DNA from: Channallabes apus
Taxonomy: Eukaryota > Chordata > Actinopteri > Siluriformes > Clariidae
Direction of reading: 5' to 3'
Assembly: GCA_030522415.1 (NCBI GenBank)
Contig: CM060105.1
Location: 12,132,206-12,196,205, forward strand
DNA length: 64,000 nucleotides
Both the position numbers and the translations under genes were made by a program. Below the pieces are notes generated by a model. It ran no database searches. It saw only the letters and a list, made by a program, of their open reading frames with translations, and was not told the DNA's origin. Below are positions 54,681 through 64,000 of the stretch, piece by piece. Each line of letters begins with the position of its first letter. The first letter of the stretch is position 1.

Positions 54681-55172
54681 TTCTGGGCGAGCTGTATATA
54701 AACTTTCTGATTCACTCAGTAAAAATACAACATGTTCCCCTGAGTGGAGAATCTGAGCCCCGAGCTGGAGGAGGGTCGAACACATTTCATTTGTTTTTTA
54801 GGAAAATTATGTGGACGTCACAAAAAGGACAAATCTGAAGAGTGGGATTGTTTATAAGTATTGACACAAGCTGTACACACACTACAGAGACTCATGTGAC
54901 TGTCCTTAATGATCAAAAAGTGAATGTTACTGCCACAGTTTATAAATCCTCTACACTAATGAGGAAATCTGCATGGGTTTAATACTGCTTGTCCACTGAA
55001 CTGCTTCTGTAACACAGATCTGGCAACCCTGTTCATCAGTGTGCAGTGAAAAGAAACAATCTTCCTCCTCAGGACATAGATGATGAACCTAAAACCTCTG
55101 CTTCAGTCTCACTATTAGAGAATGTGTCTTACTGAGGAGCAGGTCATGTGACTCTCAGAGAGATGATCTTAC

Positions 55173-55346
55173 CTCAGTGTCTCCAGTTTACAGTCAGGAT
55201 TCTCCAGTACAGCAGAGACACACTTCACTCCTGAGTCTCCTAGATTATTACAGGACAGATTCAGTTCTCTCAGGTGTGAGGGGTTTGATCTCAGAGCTGA
55301 AGTCAGAGCAGCACAGCCTTCATCTGAGACACCACACTTATACAAC
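55173..55346 (-). CDS. NLRC3-like NLR, leucine-rich-repeat exon 3
   Basis: A 174 nt exon with ctgcag acceptor and gtaaga donor, phase 2 at both ends. It reads KCGVSDEGCAALTSALRSNP, LRELNLSCNNLGDSG and VLENPDCKLETLR. It is the closest match to the exon at 17047-17220, including about 200 bases of downstream intron. Confidence 0.85.
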
Positions 55347-55593
55347 CTGCAGAGACACAATGACACACACTTCATCAACACATTTACATCCTGGATTATT
55401 ATTCACAGTGCTTTAAATTATTTGTCCCTTCTTTTTATGGGTTTTTGTATATTTGTCACACTTAGATGATTCAGAAAATCAAATTTTAATATTAAACAAA
55501 CACAGATATCCAAATTAAATAGAAAATGCAATTTTTAAATAATGATTTAATTTTTCATATCACACAATAACACACTTCAACATTACATCCTGG

Positions 55594-55631
<38 letters not shown>

Positions 55632-55636
55632 CATCA
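55594..55636. repeat. (ATT)n microsatellite
   Basis: About 14 units in the intron between LRR exons. Confidence 0.9.
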
Positions 55637-55735
55637 TCAGTGAGTAATTTATTTGTGCACAAAAATGTCAGTTACTAAATCACTGTATAAACTATTAACT
55701 GCTGCTTTTATTGTGACTCAGAGAGATGATCTTAC

Positions 55736-55924
55736 CTCAGTGTCTCCACTTTACAGTCAGGATTCTCCAGTCCAGCAGAGAGACGCTTCACTCCTGAGTC
55801 TGTTAGTTTATTATTTGACAGGTCGAGTGTCTTCACAGTCAGATGCAGTTCTCTCAGATTGGAGGTTTCTGAGTTGAGCACTGAGACCAGAGCTTCACCA
55901 CTTCCCCCTCCAATTCTATCACAC
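55736..55924 (-). CDS. NLRC3-like NLR, leucine-rich-repeat exon 4 (189 nt variant)
   Basis: Minus strand, acceptor ttcagtatcag and donor gtaaga. It reads [35 protein letters not shown] and [12 protein letters not shown]. It is 15 nt longer than the other LRR exons and its first repeat is of a different subtype, as in the 5'-most LRR exon of these genes. It would be spliced to the exon at 55173-55346. Confidence 0.8.
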
Positions 55925-56359
55925 CTGATACTGAAGGAAATAAAATAAGACATAATGAACTAACACTAGTACAAATGATCAAACAGATCCTCAAAGCTTT
56001 CACTCCACCTTCTCATTTTTATAAACACCAAAAGCACAAACAGCAGTAAGTGTGAAGCTAAAATAAGAGGAGACGAGGAATCAAACCCCTCCCTCTCCCT
56101 CTTCTCATCTTGCACAGTAACCCTTCTTTGTCTCTTATTTAACACTAGAAGCGCTGAGCACCGGTCATTTGACCGCACGGGTGAAAAAAAAAATACTTCA
56201 CACTCAATCAAATTCCAGGACTCTCCTTTCATGACTTTTCCTAGATCTGTGAGCTTAATCATTTCACTACGGAGAAATATTCTCTTATCAAATATTGCAG
56301 ATTATCAATGTGGGAATGAATTGCGAATTGTCGATATTTCACGGAAGCATATATATATA

Positions 56360-57967
56360 CAGTGGTGTGAAAAACTATTTGCCCCCTCCTGATTTCTTAT
56401 TCTTTTGCATGTTTGTCACACAAAATGTTTCTGATCATCAAACACATTTAACTATTAGTCAAAGATAACACAAGTAAACACAAAATGCAGTTTTTAAATG
56501 AGGGGTTTTATTATTTAGGGAGAAAAAAAATCCAAACCTACATGGCCCTGTGTGAAAAAGTAATTGCCCCCTGAACCTAATAACTGGTTGGGCCACCCTT
56601 AGCAGCAATAACTGCAATCAAGCGTTTGCGATAACTTGCAACGAGTCTTTTACAGCGATCTGGAGGAATTTTGGCCCACTCATCTTTGCAGAATTGTTGT
56701 AATTCAGCTTTATTTGAGGGTTTTCTAGCATGAACCACCTTTTTAAGGTCATGCCACAATATCTCAATAGGATTCAGGTCAGGACTTTGACTAGGCCACT
56801 CCAAAGTCTTCATTTTGTTTTTCTTCAGCCATTCAGAGGTGGATTTGCTGGTGTGTTTTGGGTCATTGTCCTGCTGCAGCACCCAAGATCGCTTCAGCTT
56901 GAGTTAACGAACAGATGGCCGGACATTCTCCATCAGGATTTTTTGGTAGACAGTAGAATTCATGGTTCCATCTATCACAGCAAGCCTTCCAGGTCCTGAA
57001 GCAGCAAAACAACCCCAGACCATCACATTACCACCACCATATTTTACTGTTGGTATGATGTTCTTTTTCTGAAATGCTGTGTTACTTTTACGCTAGATGT
57101 AACGGGACACGCACCTTCCAAAAAGTTCAACTTTTGTCTCGTCGGTCCACAAGGTATTTTCCCAAAAGTCTTGGCAATCATTGAGATGTTTTTTTTAGCA
57201 AAATTGAGACGAGCCTTAATGTTCTTTTTGCTTAAAAGTGGTTTGTGCCTTGGAAATCTGCCATGCAGGCCGTTTTTGCCCAGTCTCTTTCTTATGGTGG
57301 AGTCGTGAACACTGACCTTAATTGAGGCAAGTGAGGCCTGCAGTTCTTTAGATGTTGTCCTGGGGTCTTTTGTGGCCTCTCGGATGAGTTGTCTCTGCGC
57401 TCTTGGGGTAATTTTGGTCGGCCGGCCACTCCTGGGAAGGTTCACCACTGTTCCATGTTTTTGCCATTTGTGGATAATGGCTCTCACTGTGGTTCGCTGG
57501 AGTCCCAAAGCTTTAGAAATGGCTTTATAACCTTTACCAGACTGATAGATCTCAATTACTTTTGTTCCTGAATTTCTTTGGATCTTGGCATGATGTCTAG
57601 CTTTTGAGGTGCTTTTGGTCTACTTCTCTGTGTCAGGTAGCTCCTATTTAAGTGATTTCTTGATTGAAACAGGTGTGGCAGTAATCAGGCCTGGGGGTGA
57701 CTACAGAAATTGAACTCAGGTGTGATAAACCACAGTTAAGTTATTTTTTAACATGGGGGGCAATCACTTTTTCACACAGGGCCATGTAGATTTGGAGTTT
57801 TTTTTCTCCCTTAATAACGTAAACCTTCATTTAAAAACCGCATTTTGTGTTCAATTATGTTATCCTTGACTAATAGTTAACGGTTTTTGATGAGCAGAAA
57901 CATTTAAGTGTGACAAACATGCAAAAGAATAAGAAATCAGGAAGGGGGCAAATAGTTTTTCACACCA

Positions 57968-57970
<3 letters not shown>
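56360..57970 (-). mobile_element. Tc1-like transposon, full length, 1611 bp
   Basis: TIRs of about 215 bp (56360-56575 and 57756-57970) start CAGTGGTGTGAAAAACTATT and are flanked by TA within an (AT)n tract, the preferred target. It carries a broken minus-strand transposase. Confidence 0.95.
56577..57595 (-). pseudogene. Tc1 transposase pseudogene
   Basis: From an ATG near 57595 (MPRSKEIQEQK, then a stop and shift) the protein continues in other frames: LQRTTVRAIIHKWQKHGTVV and NLPRSGRPTKITPRAQRQLI (paired-like DNA-binding domain with GRPR-type hook), WTDETK near 57141 with the first catalytic Asp, a TAA at 56904-56906 where a Gln codon is usual, then [12 protein letters not shown] with the second Asp and [11 protein letters not shown] with the Glu. 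Catalytic residues survive but at least two frameshifts and two stops kill the gene. Confidence 0.9.

Positions 57971-58028
<58 letters not shown>
57971..58028. repeat. (TA)n microsatellite, Tc1 target
   Basis: A long TA run on the right side; a shorter one (about 56350-56359) on the left. Confidence 0.95.
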
Positions 58029-58029
<1 letters not shown>

Positions 58030-58227
58030 ATCAGCAATATTTTATAAGGAGATTTAGGGATTTAGCTTTACTGTACTTACACACACATGAAACACTTGCA
58101 TACACATATATGAAACAGTCACACATACATATATACTACTAACTGCTCAAACAACTACATATGAAATGTGCGCACACACACTTATGAGACGCGCACATAC
58201 ACACACAACTGCACAGAGTAGCGAACT

Positions 58228-58232
58228 GTAGC
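58228..58232. repeat. Target-site duplication GTAGC, left copy
   Basis: GTAGC also follows the other LTR at 63488-63492. Confidence 0.95.
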
Positions 58233-58741
58233 TGTCACGAACGCAGGCAGAACGATATGAATCCAAGTGCGGATACTGACTATATAGAGATGTGGGGGGG
58301 CGTGGTCGGGGGCGTGAGCAAGGGTCGAGTGCCGTGAGTCCGTCAGCGAAGCGTCCAAAGCAAAAACACGAGACGAGAGCCGTAGTCAAAAAGAGGAAGC
58401 GTAAGGTCAAAAACCGGGAAATCAAAAGGGCAGGCGAACAATCCAAATCGGCAGGCAGAAAATCAGAAACGAGAAAAAACAAAGCGAGGTCGTAACGTGA
58501 AAGCTAGAGAAAAGAAAACGCGAGAGAATCGAGGTATAACAAACACAATAATCCAGCGATCTAAGCAGCGCGCCGCACATGCTTAAATCGCTGGAGTAAT
58601 CAGTCATGGAATGAGAAACAACTGAGCAGACGGGGCGGAAACGGGGGCGTGAGAGCGCACGTGACGGCTAGACACAAACATGATCGCGTGGGGGAGTGAC
58701 AGCGTGGGAAAAAGACGGCCGGCAGACCGTGACTCGTGACA
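58233..58741 (-). repeat. 3' LTR of chromovirus 2 (509 bp)
   Basis: TGTCACGA...CGTGACA. The four differences from the other LTR are two near 58438, one near 58618 and one near 58685. Confidence 0.95.
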
Positions 58742-58753
58742 GTACCCCCCCCC
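58742..58753 (-). promoter_or_regulatory. Polypurine tract, chromovirus 2
   Basis: On the minus strand a run of nine or more G then TAC abuts the 3' LTR, like the tract of chromovirus 1. Confidence 0.75.
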
Positions 58754-59800
58754 TTACGAACGCCTCTGGGCGTTAGGACGGGGAGCCTCAGGGAAACGTT
58801 TCTGAAAGTCAGAAATTAGCTTGGGGTCTAGGATGAACTTGGCGGGGATCCAGCTTCTCTCCTCAGGGCCATAGCCCTCCCAGTCCACCAGGTACTGAAT
58901 GCCTCTACCTCGGCGGCGAGCTTTCAGGAGGCGGCGGACGGTGTAGGCTTCACCGCCGTCAATGATACAGGGAGGAGGCAGAGGGTGGGTGGGGGGACTT
59001 AATGGGCATGAGATGAGGCGACGTAGCTGGGACACGTGGAATGTGGGATTTATTCGCCGCATCGTAGAGGGAAGCAAAAGTTTGACCGCACAGGGATTGA
59101 CAATCTTGGTTATGGTGAAGGGGCCAATGTAACGGGGTGAGAGTTTGCGGGACAGGGTCTTAAGAGGGAGGTCTCTGGTGGAGAGCATGACTCTCTGCCC
59201 TATCCTGTACTTGGGGACCTGAGAGCGTCTACGGTCTGCTTGCTCCTTGTAAATTCTGCCTTGTCGTAGCAGCGTCCTTCTGGCTTGGGTCCAGGTCCTC
59301 CTACAGCGGCGAATGAAGGCTTGGGCAGAGGGGACGCTGACCTCCTCTTCCTGAGAGGGGAACAAAGGTGGTTGGTAGCCCAGGCAGCACTGGAAGGGGG
59401 ACAGCCCAGTAGACGAAGAGACTAGGGAGTTGTGGGCGTATTCGACCCAGGGCAGGAATCTGCTCCACGAGGTGACATCCCGGTAGGTCATGCACCTCAG
59501 GGCGATCTCGAGGGCTTGATTCTTCCTCTCCGTCTGCCCATTGGATTGAGGGTGGAAACCTGATGACAGGCTTGGGGTGGCTCCAATGAGCTTACAAAAT
59601 GCCTTCCAGAACTGAGAAGTGAACTGTGGGCCCCGATCAGACACAATGTCCTTGGGCAGGCCGTGGAGCTTAAATACGTGATTAATCATGAGCTCTGCAG
59701 TCTCCTTGGCGGACGGAAGTTTTGGTAGGGGGATAAAGTGAGCAGCTTTAGAGAACCGATCAACCACGGTCATGATGCAGGTGTGGCCGGTGGAGGGGGT
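58754..59800 (-). pseudogene. Integrase core end, GPY/F and chromodomain of chromovirus 2 (shifted frame)
   Basis: It reads [32 protein letters not shown] (second Asp), [13 protein letters not shown] (Glu), [16 protein letters not shown] (GPY/F) and a chromodomain [20 protein letters not shown] ending FQKRFPEA. It is one frame off the main polyprotein; the break lies near the G5 run at 59795-59799, just after the first catalytic Asp segment. Confidence 0.85.
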
Positions 59801-62800
59801 AGACCGGTGACGAAGTCCAGGGCGATGTTGGACCAGGGGCGATGAGGGATGGGCAAGGGTCTGAGGAGGCCAACTGGGGCCGTGTTGACATGTTTGGATC
59901 TTATGCAGACATTGCATGCTGCAACAAAGCGGGAGACGTCATCCTTGAGGGTGGACCACCAAAACCGCTGCTGGGCTAGTGCCAGAGTTCTGGCGGTGCC
60001 TGGGTGGCAAGCGAGCTTGGAACTGTGGGCCCACTCCAGGACCTGAGAGCGTAGAGCGAGGGGAACGAAGAGACGGTTAGGAGGCACGTTGCTTGGGCTT
60101 GGTCCATGGGATAGGGCTTCCTTGATGCTGGTTTCGATGTCGAGCTCGGCCACGGCGAGGAGGCAGGGGGGTGGCAAAATAGTCTCACATGGGGCAGGGT
60201 CTTGGGTGGTCGAAAATATTCTTGAAAGCGCATCCGGCTTGGTGTTCTTAGACCCTGGTCGGTAGGAGAGGGTAAAGTTGAACCTGGCAAAGAACAGGGA
60301 CCACCGGGCCTGACGAGAGTTGAGCCTCTTGGCGCTCCGTAGATACTCGAGGTTCTTGTGATCGGCCCATACCAGGAATGGGGCCTCCGTTCCCTCCAGC
60401 CAGTGTCTCCATTCCTCCAGTGATAACTTGATGGCTAAGAGTTCACGATCTCCGATGCCGTAATTGCTCTCAGCAGGGGTTAGGCGGTGGGAGAAGAAGG
60501 AGCAGGGGTGCAGCTTATTATCTCTGTTGGATCTTTGTGAGAGGATGCCTCCTACTCCGGTGCTGGAGGCGTCGACTTCTACGATGAACTGCCGTGACGG
60601 ATCTGGGATGGTGAGGATAGGGGCGGAGGTGAACCGTTTCTTCAGCTCGCTGAAGGCTTCTTCGGATTCCAAGTTCCAGCAGAATTGGGTTTTGGTAGAG
60701 GTTAGAGCTGTTAGAGGGGCGGCGATGGAGCTGTAGCCTCGGATAAACCGACGATAAAAGTTAGCAAAGCCTAAGAACCTCTGGAGTTCATGTCGAGAAG
60801 TAGGGGTGGGCCACCTAGTGACCGCTTCGAGTTTAGCAGGTTCCATCTCGATGCCCTTGGGGCTGATGGTGAATCCGAGGAACGTGGTAGCTGTGGTGTG
60901 GAACTCGCACTTCTCAGCCTTGATGAACAAGTTGTTCTCCAGGAGTCTCTGCAGTACCTGCCTGACATGATGTTGGTGTTCTTCTGGGTTGTGAGAAAAG
61001 ATCAGGATGTCGTCGAGATAGACGAATACGAATGAGTTAAGGAAATCCCTGAGGACGTCATTGATTAAGGCTTGAAACACTCCGGGGGCATTAGTAAGTC
61101 CAAAGGGAACCACCAGATACTCATAATGTCCAGTTGGCGTATTAAAAGCTGTTTTCCACTCATCCCCTTCCCGAATGCGAACAAGGTGATAGGCGTTGCG
61201 CAGATCTAGCTTAGTGAAGGTGCTGGCCCCCTGAAGGAGTTCGAAGGCAGTAGACATTAGAGGAAGGGGGTATCGGTTCTTAATGGTGATGTTGTTAAGG
61301 CCCGTATAATCAATGCACGGACGAAGGGAACCATCTTTCTTGCCTACGAAGAAGAATCCCGCCCCTGCCGGAGAGGAAGAGGGGCGGATGATTCCTGCGG
61401 CCAGCGATTCCGTGATGTACTGGTCCATGGCTTGGCGTTCTTTGGGCGACAGTGAGTAAAGACGGCCCTTGGGGGGGTAGGTGCCTGGGAGGAGGTCAAT
61501 GGCGCAGTCATATGGTCGGTGGGGGGGAAGAGAGACTGCACGTGATTTACTGAACACAGTCCTGAGGTCATGGTATTCTGGGGGAATACGGGTGAGGTCC
61601 GATGGCTCCTTTGTGGGGGCTGGGTCGAGGCAGGGCGTAGTGGCGGCGCGTAAACATGACGTGGAGCATGATGGACTCCAGGCTACGATCGAGTTCCTGA
61701 CCCAATCAATGTGCGGATTGTGTTGGGTTAACCAGGGGAGGCCCAGGACGACCGTGGCATGTGACCCCTCCATGATGAACAGCGACGTTTGTTCTGAGTG
61801 ATTGCCGGACACCTTTAGGCCAATGAGAGGGGTTCTGTGGGTGATGGGTGGGAGTGGACTCCCGTCGAGGGCCTGGACTTTGAGGTGGTTCTCCAAGGGC
61901 AGCGCAGGAATACCCAGGGTCTCGGCTGAAGCCGCATTCAGCAGGTTACGATCCGAACCCGAGTCGACCAGTGCCTGCACTAGGTGGGTCTGTCGCTCAT
62001 GGATGAGGAAGATGGGAAGCAGATGATGTTGGTCTGGGAGCCTTCTTGGAGTCTCGCCCTCTAGTGCTCCCAGCTGAACTAGAGGGCGCCCCCCTTTTAC
62101 TGGACAGTTCTTCAGCAGGTGTCCTGATTTCCCACAGTAGAAGCAGGCCCCCTCCACCCGCCGGCGGTGACGCTCCTCTGGGGTGATGCGGGTTCTGCCC
62201 AGTTGCATGGGATCCTCCTGGGGTTCAACTCGTGGAGGTGGGGGTCGCGGTAGTGCCCTGGGAGGAGAAAATCGGGCTGACCTACGAAGACGGAGACGGG
62301 CATCTACTCGACCAGCCAGGTCCACAAGCTCTTGGAGCGACGAGGGAAGCTCTCGCGAGATTAGCTCATCTTGGAGCTTCTCTGTCAGACCCTCCAAAAA
62401 GACGTCGCATAACGCTCGGTTATTCCAACCACTGGGGAGGGCCAGGGTCTGGAACTCAATGGCATATTCATAGGCCGAGCGCGAGCCCTGGCGAAGATTC
62501 AGCAGTTTTCGGCCCGCCTCCCTGCCATGGCACGAGCGGTGAAACACCCTCTTCATCTCTCTGGCGAAGTCTCCGTAATTGGAACAGCATGGGTCGTGTG
62601 CATCCCAAAGCGCGGTGCTCCATTCACGGGCGCGTCCTGACAGGAGTGTGATGACGTAAGCCACCCTAGATCGTTCGGTTGAAAAGGCTGAGGCTTGGAG
62701 CTCGAAGACCAGGGAACACTGAGATAAGAAGGAGCGACAGGTGCCTGGATCTCCCTCGTAGGTGGGGGGAGCGGGGAGGCGTGGTTCCTGTGGCGCATGT

Positions 62801-62961
62801 GAGCTTGCTCCTTGCGGTAGGGAGAGTTGGAGTCTCTGAAGCTGAGACGTGACGTCGGTGAGAGACTGCTTGGTGCTGAGCAGTTCCTGTTGGTGAGTCC
62901 AGAGTAGGGCACCTTGACTTTCCAATGCCGCTCTCATATGGTCAGAAGCCGCTGGATCCAT
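59770..62961 (-). pseudogene. Gag-Pol of chromovirus 2, truncated in integrase by frameshift
   Basis: The start is the ATG at 62961 ([15 protein letters not shown]...), 17 bases inside the LTR; the frame also runs open into the LTR. 1063 residues: Gag capsid region; CCHC knuckle [14 protein letters not shown]; protease [14 protein letters not shown] with [10 protein letters not shown]; RNase [13 protein letters not shown]; integrase zinc domain (CHPGTART... CNVCIRSK) and the start of the core (LDFVTGLP). A one-base-type shift then ends it. Gag and Pol share one frame, as in Tf1. Confidence 0.9.
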
Positions 62962-62966
62962 AGCTG

Positions 62967-62977
62967 GCTGGATTATT
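62967..62977 (-). promoter_or_regulatory. Self-priming primer-binding site, chromovirus 2
   Basis: On the minus strand AATAATCCAGC starts one base after the 5' LTR end and is the exact complement of GCTGGATTATT in the LTR (63303-63293). A TTTAAG TATA-like box (63333-63328) lies about 25-30 bases upstream of that LTR stretch, so the RNA would begin there. Confidence 0.7.
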
Positions 62978-62978
62978 C

Positions 62979-63487
62979 TGTCACGAACGCAGGCAGAACG
63001 ATATGAATCCAAGTGCGGATACTGACTATATAGAGATGTGGGGGGGCGTGGTCGGGGGCGTGAGCAAGGGTCGAGTGCCGTGAGTCCGTCAGCGAAGCGT
63101 CCAAAGCAAAAACACGAGACGAGAGCCGTAGTCAAAAAGAGGAAGCGTAAGGTCAAAAACCGGGAAATCAAAAGGGCAGTCAAACAATCCAAATCGGCAG
63201 GCAGAAAATCAGAAACGAGAAAAAACAAAGCGAGGTCGTAACGTGAAAGCTAGAGAAAAGAAAACGCGAGAGAATCGAGGTATAACAAACACAATAATCC
63301 AGCGATCTAAGCAGCGCGCCGCACATGCTTAAATCGCTGGAGTAATCAGTCATGGAATGAGAAACAGCTGAGCAGACGGGGCGGAAACGGGGGCGTGAGA
63401 GCGCACGTGACGGCTAGACACAAACATGAGCGCGTGGGGGAGTGACAGCGTGGGAAAAAGACGGCCGGCAGACCGTGACTCGTGACA
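62979..63487 (-). repeat. 5' LTR of chromovirus 2 (509 bp)
   Basis: Same length as the LTR at 58233, four differences seen. Confidence 0.95.
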
Positions 63488-63492
63488 GTAGC

Positions 63493-64000
63493 GCTGTAGG
63501 GAACTAGTGAGCAACGGATCTTCACTTTAGCGGATTACACCCTTTTACACTCAAACGTCATTAACCCCAGCAAATCTGAAGCACGGATTTATAAAGAAAG
63601 AATATGAACAACTTAATAAGAAAAAGGGAAGTGATGTGTTTTTTCATAGTTTTTGCATGTACACACATAAGAGTGAGTCATTAGACTGTCCAAAATGATC
63701 CTAACTAGGCATCTTTAAGCAAATTAAAAGTCCCAGAATCACACACAGGTTGAATGGGGTTTGCCGACAGCAGTGCACCGATAAGGGGCAACAACCTGAC
63801 AACCACTCACATCAATTGCAATCCTTCTATGAAGATATAATAACAGGAATGTTTTACTAATAACAATGAAATCGGCTCAGTGTGTGTATAACTGCACATT
63901 TAATGTGAAAACAAATAAAAGAAAGTTACAATGAAAATTTTAAATACTGTAGACATGGGTGTGAAATGAATAAGGTTAATAAATAAAATAAACTGTTTTG
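63493..64000. other. Right edge, no recognised gene
   Basis: AT-rich sequence with no supported coding or RNA feature. Confidence 0.6.

Larger units (their letters stand above)
58233..63487 (-). mobile_element. Tf1/sushi-type chromovirus 2, full length, minus strand
   Basis: 5255 bp with two 509 bp LTRs differing at four positions by my reading, and a GTAGC duplication. In minus orientation: 5' LTR (63487-62979), self-priming site, gag-pol in one frame, one frameshift in the integrase core, integrase C-terminus with chromodomain, purine tract (58742-58753), 3' LTR. It is a different family from the element at 4572 but has the same plan. Confidence 0.95.

Noticed and set aside
58147..58482. 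ORF sharing its protein with the start of the chromovirus 2 polyprotein frame
   Set aside because: It is the translated LTR; the real Gag begins at the ATG at 62961.

Overview
The window is vertebrate nuclear DNA, almost certainly from a teleost fish and probably an otophysan. The evidence is spliceosomal introns, fish-type NLR (NLRC3-like) leucine-rich-repeat exons, Tf1/sushi-type chromoviral retrotransposons, fish Tc1 elements, a tRNA-derived SINE fragment and a dispersed inverted repeat ending in a 'gggtgaac' motif. It is a repeat-dominated accessory region. The only host-type coding exons I can support are four NLR LRR exons; the rest of the coding capacity belongs to mobile elements or their wreckage.

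Layout. 0-2 kb: multi-exon copy of a dispersed fish gene family (SAMD3-like by resemblance), broken by an in-frame stop. 2.5-10.5 kb: PIF/Harbinger-type element with a Myb-like partner gene on + and a nuclease gene on -, split by a 5.3 kb chromovirus at 4572-9904 (TSD TAAGG). 11.9-13.3 kb: hAT/ZBED-type transposase pseudogene hit by a SINE. 16.1-17.2 kb: two minus-strand LRR exons. 17.6-30.5 kb: a 12.8 kb endogenous retrovirus with two 900 bp LTRs that look identical, a 4 bp TSD (ACAT) and open gag, pol, env plus three extra ORFs. Its Pol, Gag and Env leader most resemble foamy viruses. 30.5-33.9 kb: a second decayed SAMD3-like copy. 33.9-38.6 kb: a large TIR-bounded TA-flanked segment with a tandem duplication, a tRNA-Ile pseudogene and an isolated exon. 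39-40 kb: diverged duplications and microsatellites. 41-45.6 kb: Tc1 fragment, two PIF/Harbinger-type MITEs and a third SAMD3-like fragment. 46.7-48.8 kb: piggyBac-type remnant. 50.6-53 kb: a TIR element nested inside another inverted-repeat element. 55.2-55.9 kb: two more LRR exons. 56.4-58.0 kb: full-length but dead Tc1. 58.2-63.5 kb: a second chromovirus, minus strand, TSD GTAGC.

How the parts work together. Each LTR element carries its own promoter, polyadenylation signal, primer site and enzymes. In both chromoviruses the sequence just inside the 5' LTR is complementary to a stretch of the LTR lying about 25-30 bases after a TATA-like box, the arrangement expected for self-primed (Tf1-type) reverse transcription. 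The retrovirus has a strong splice donor in its LTR and plausible acceptors directly before env, the small membrane ORF and the LTR-overlapping ORF, implying a spliced-message strategy. It is the most intact and youngest-looking element here, and the best candidate for something new, mainly because of a 455-residue cysteine-rich ORF between pol and env that I cannot assign to any family.
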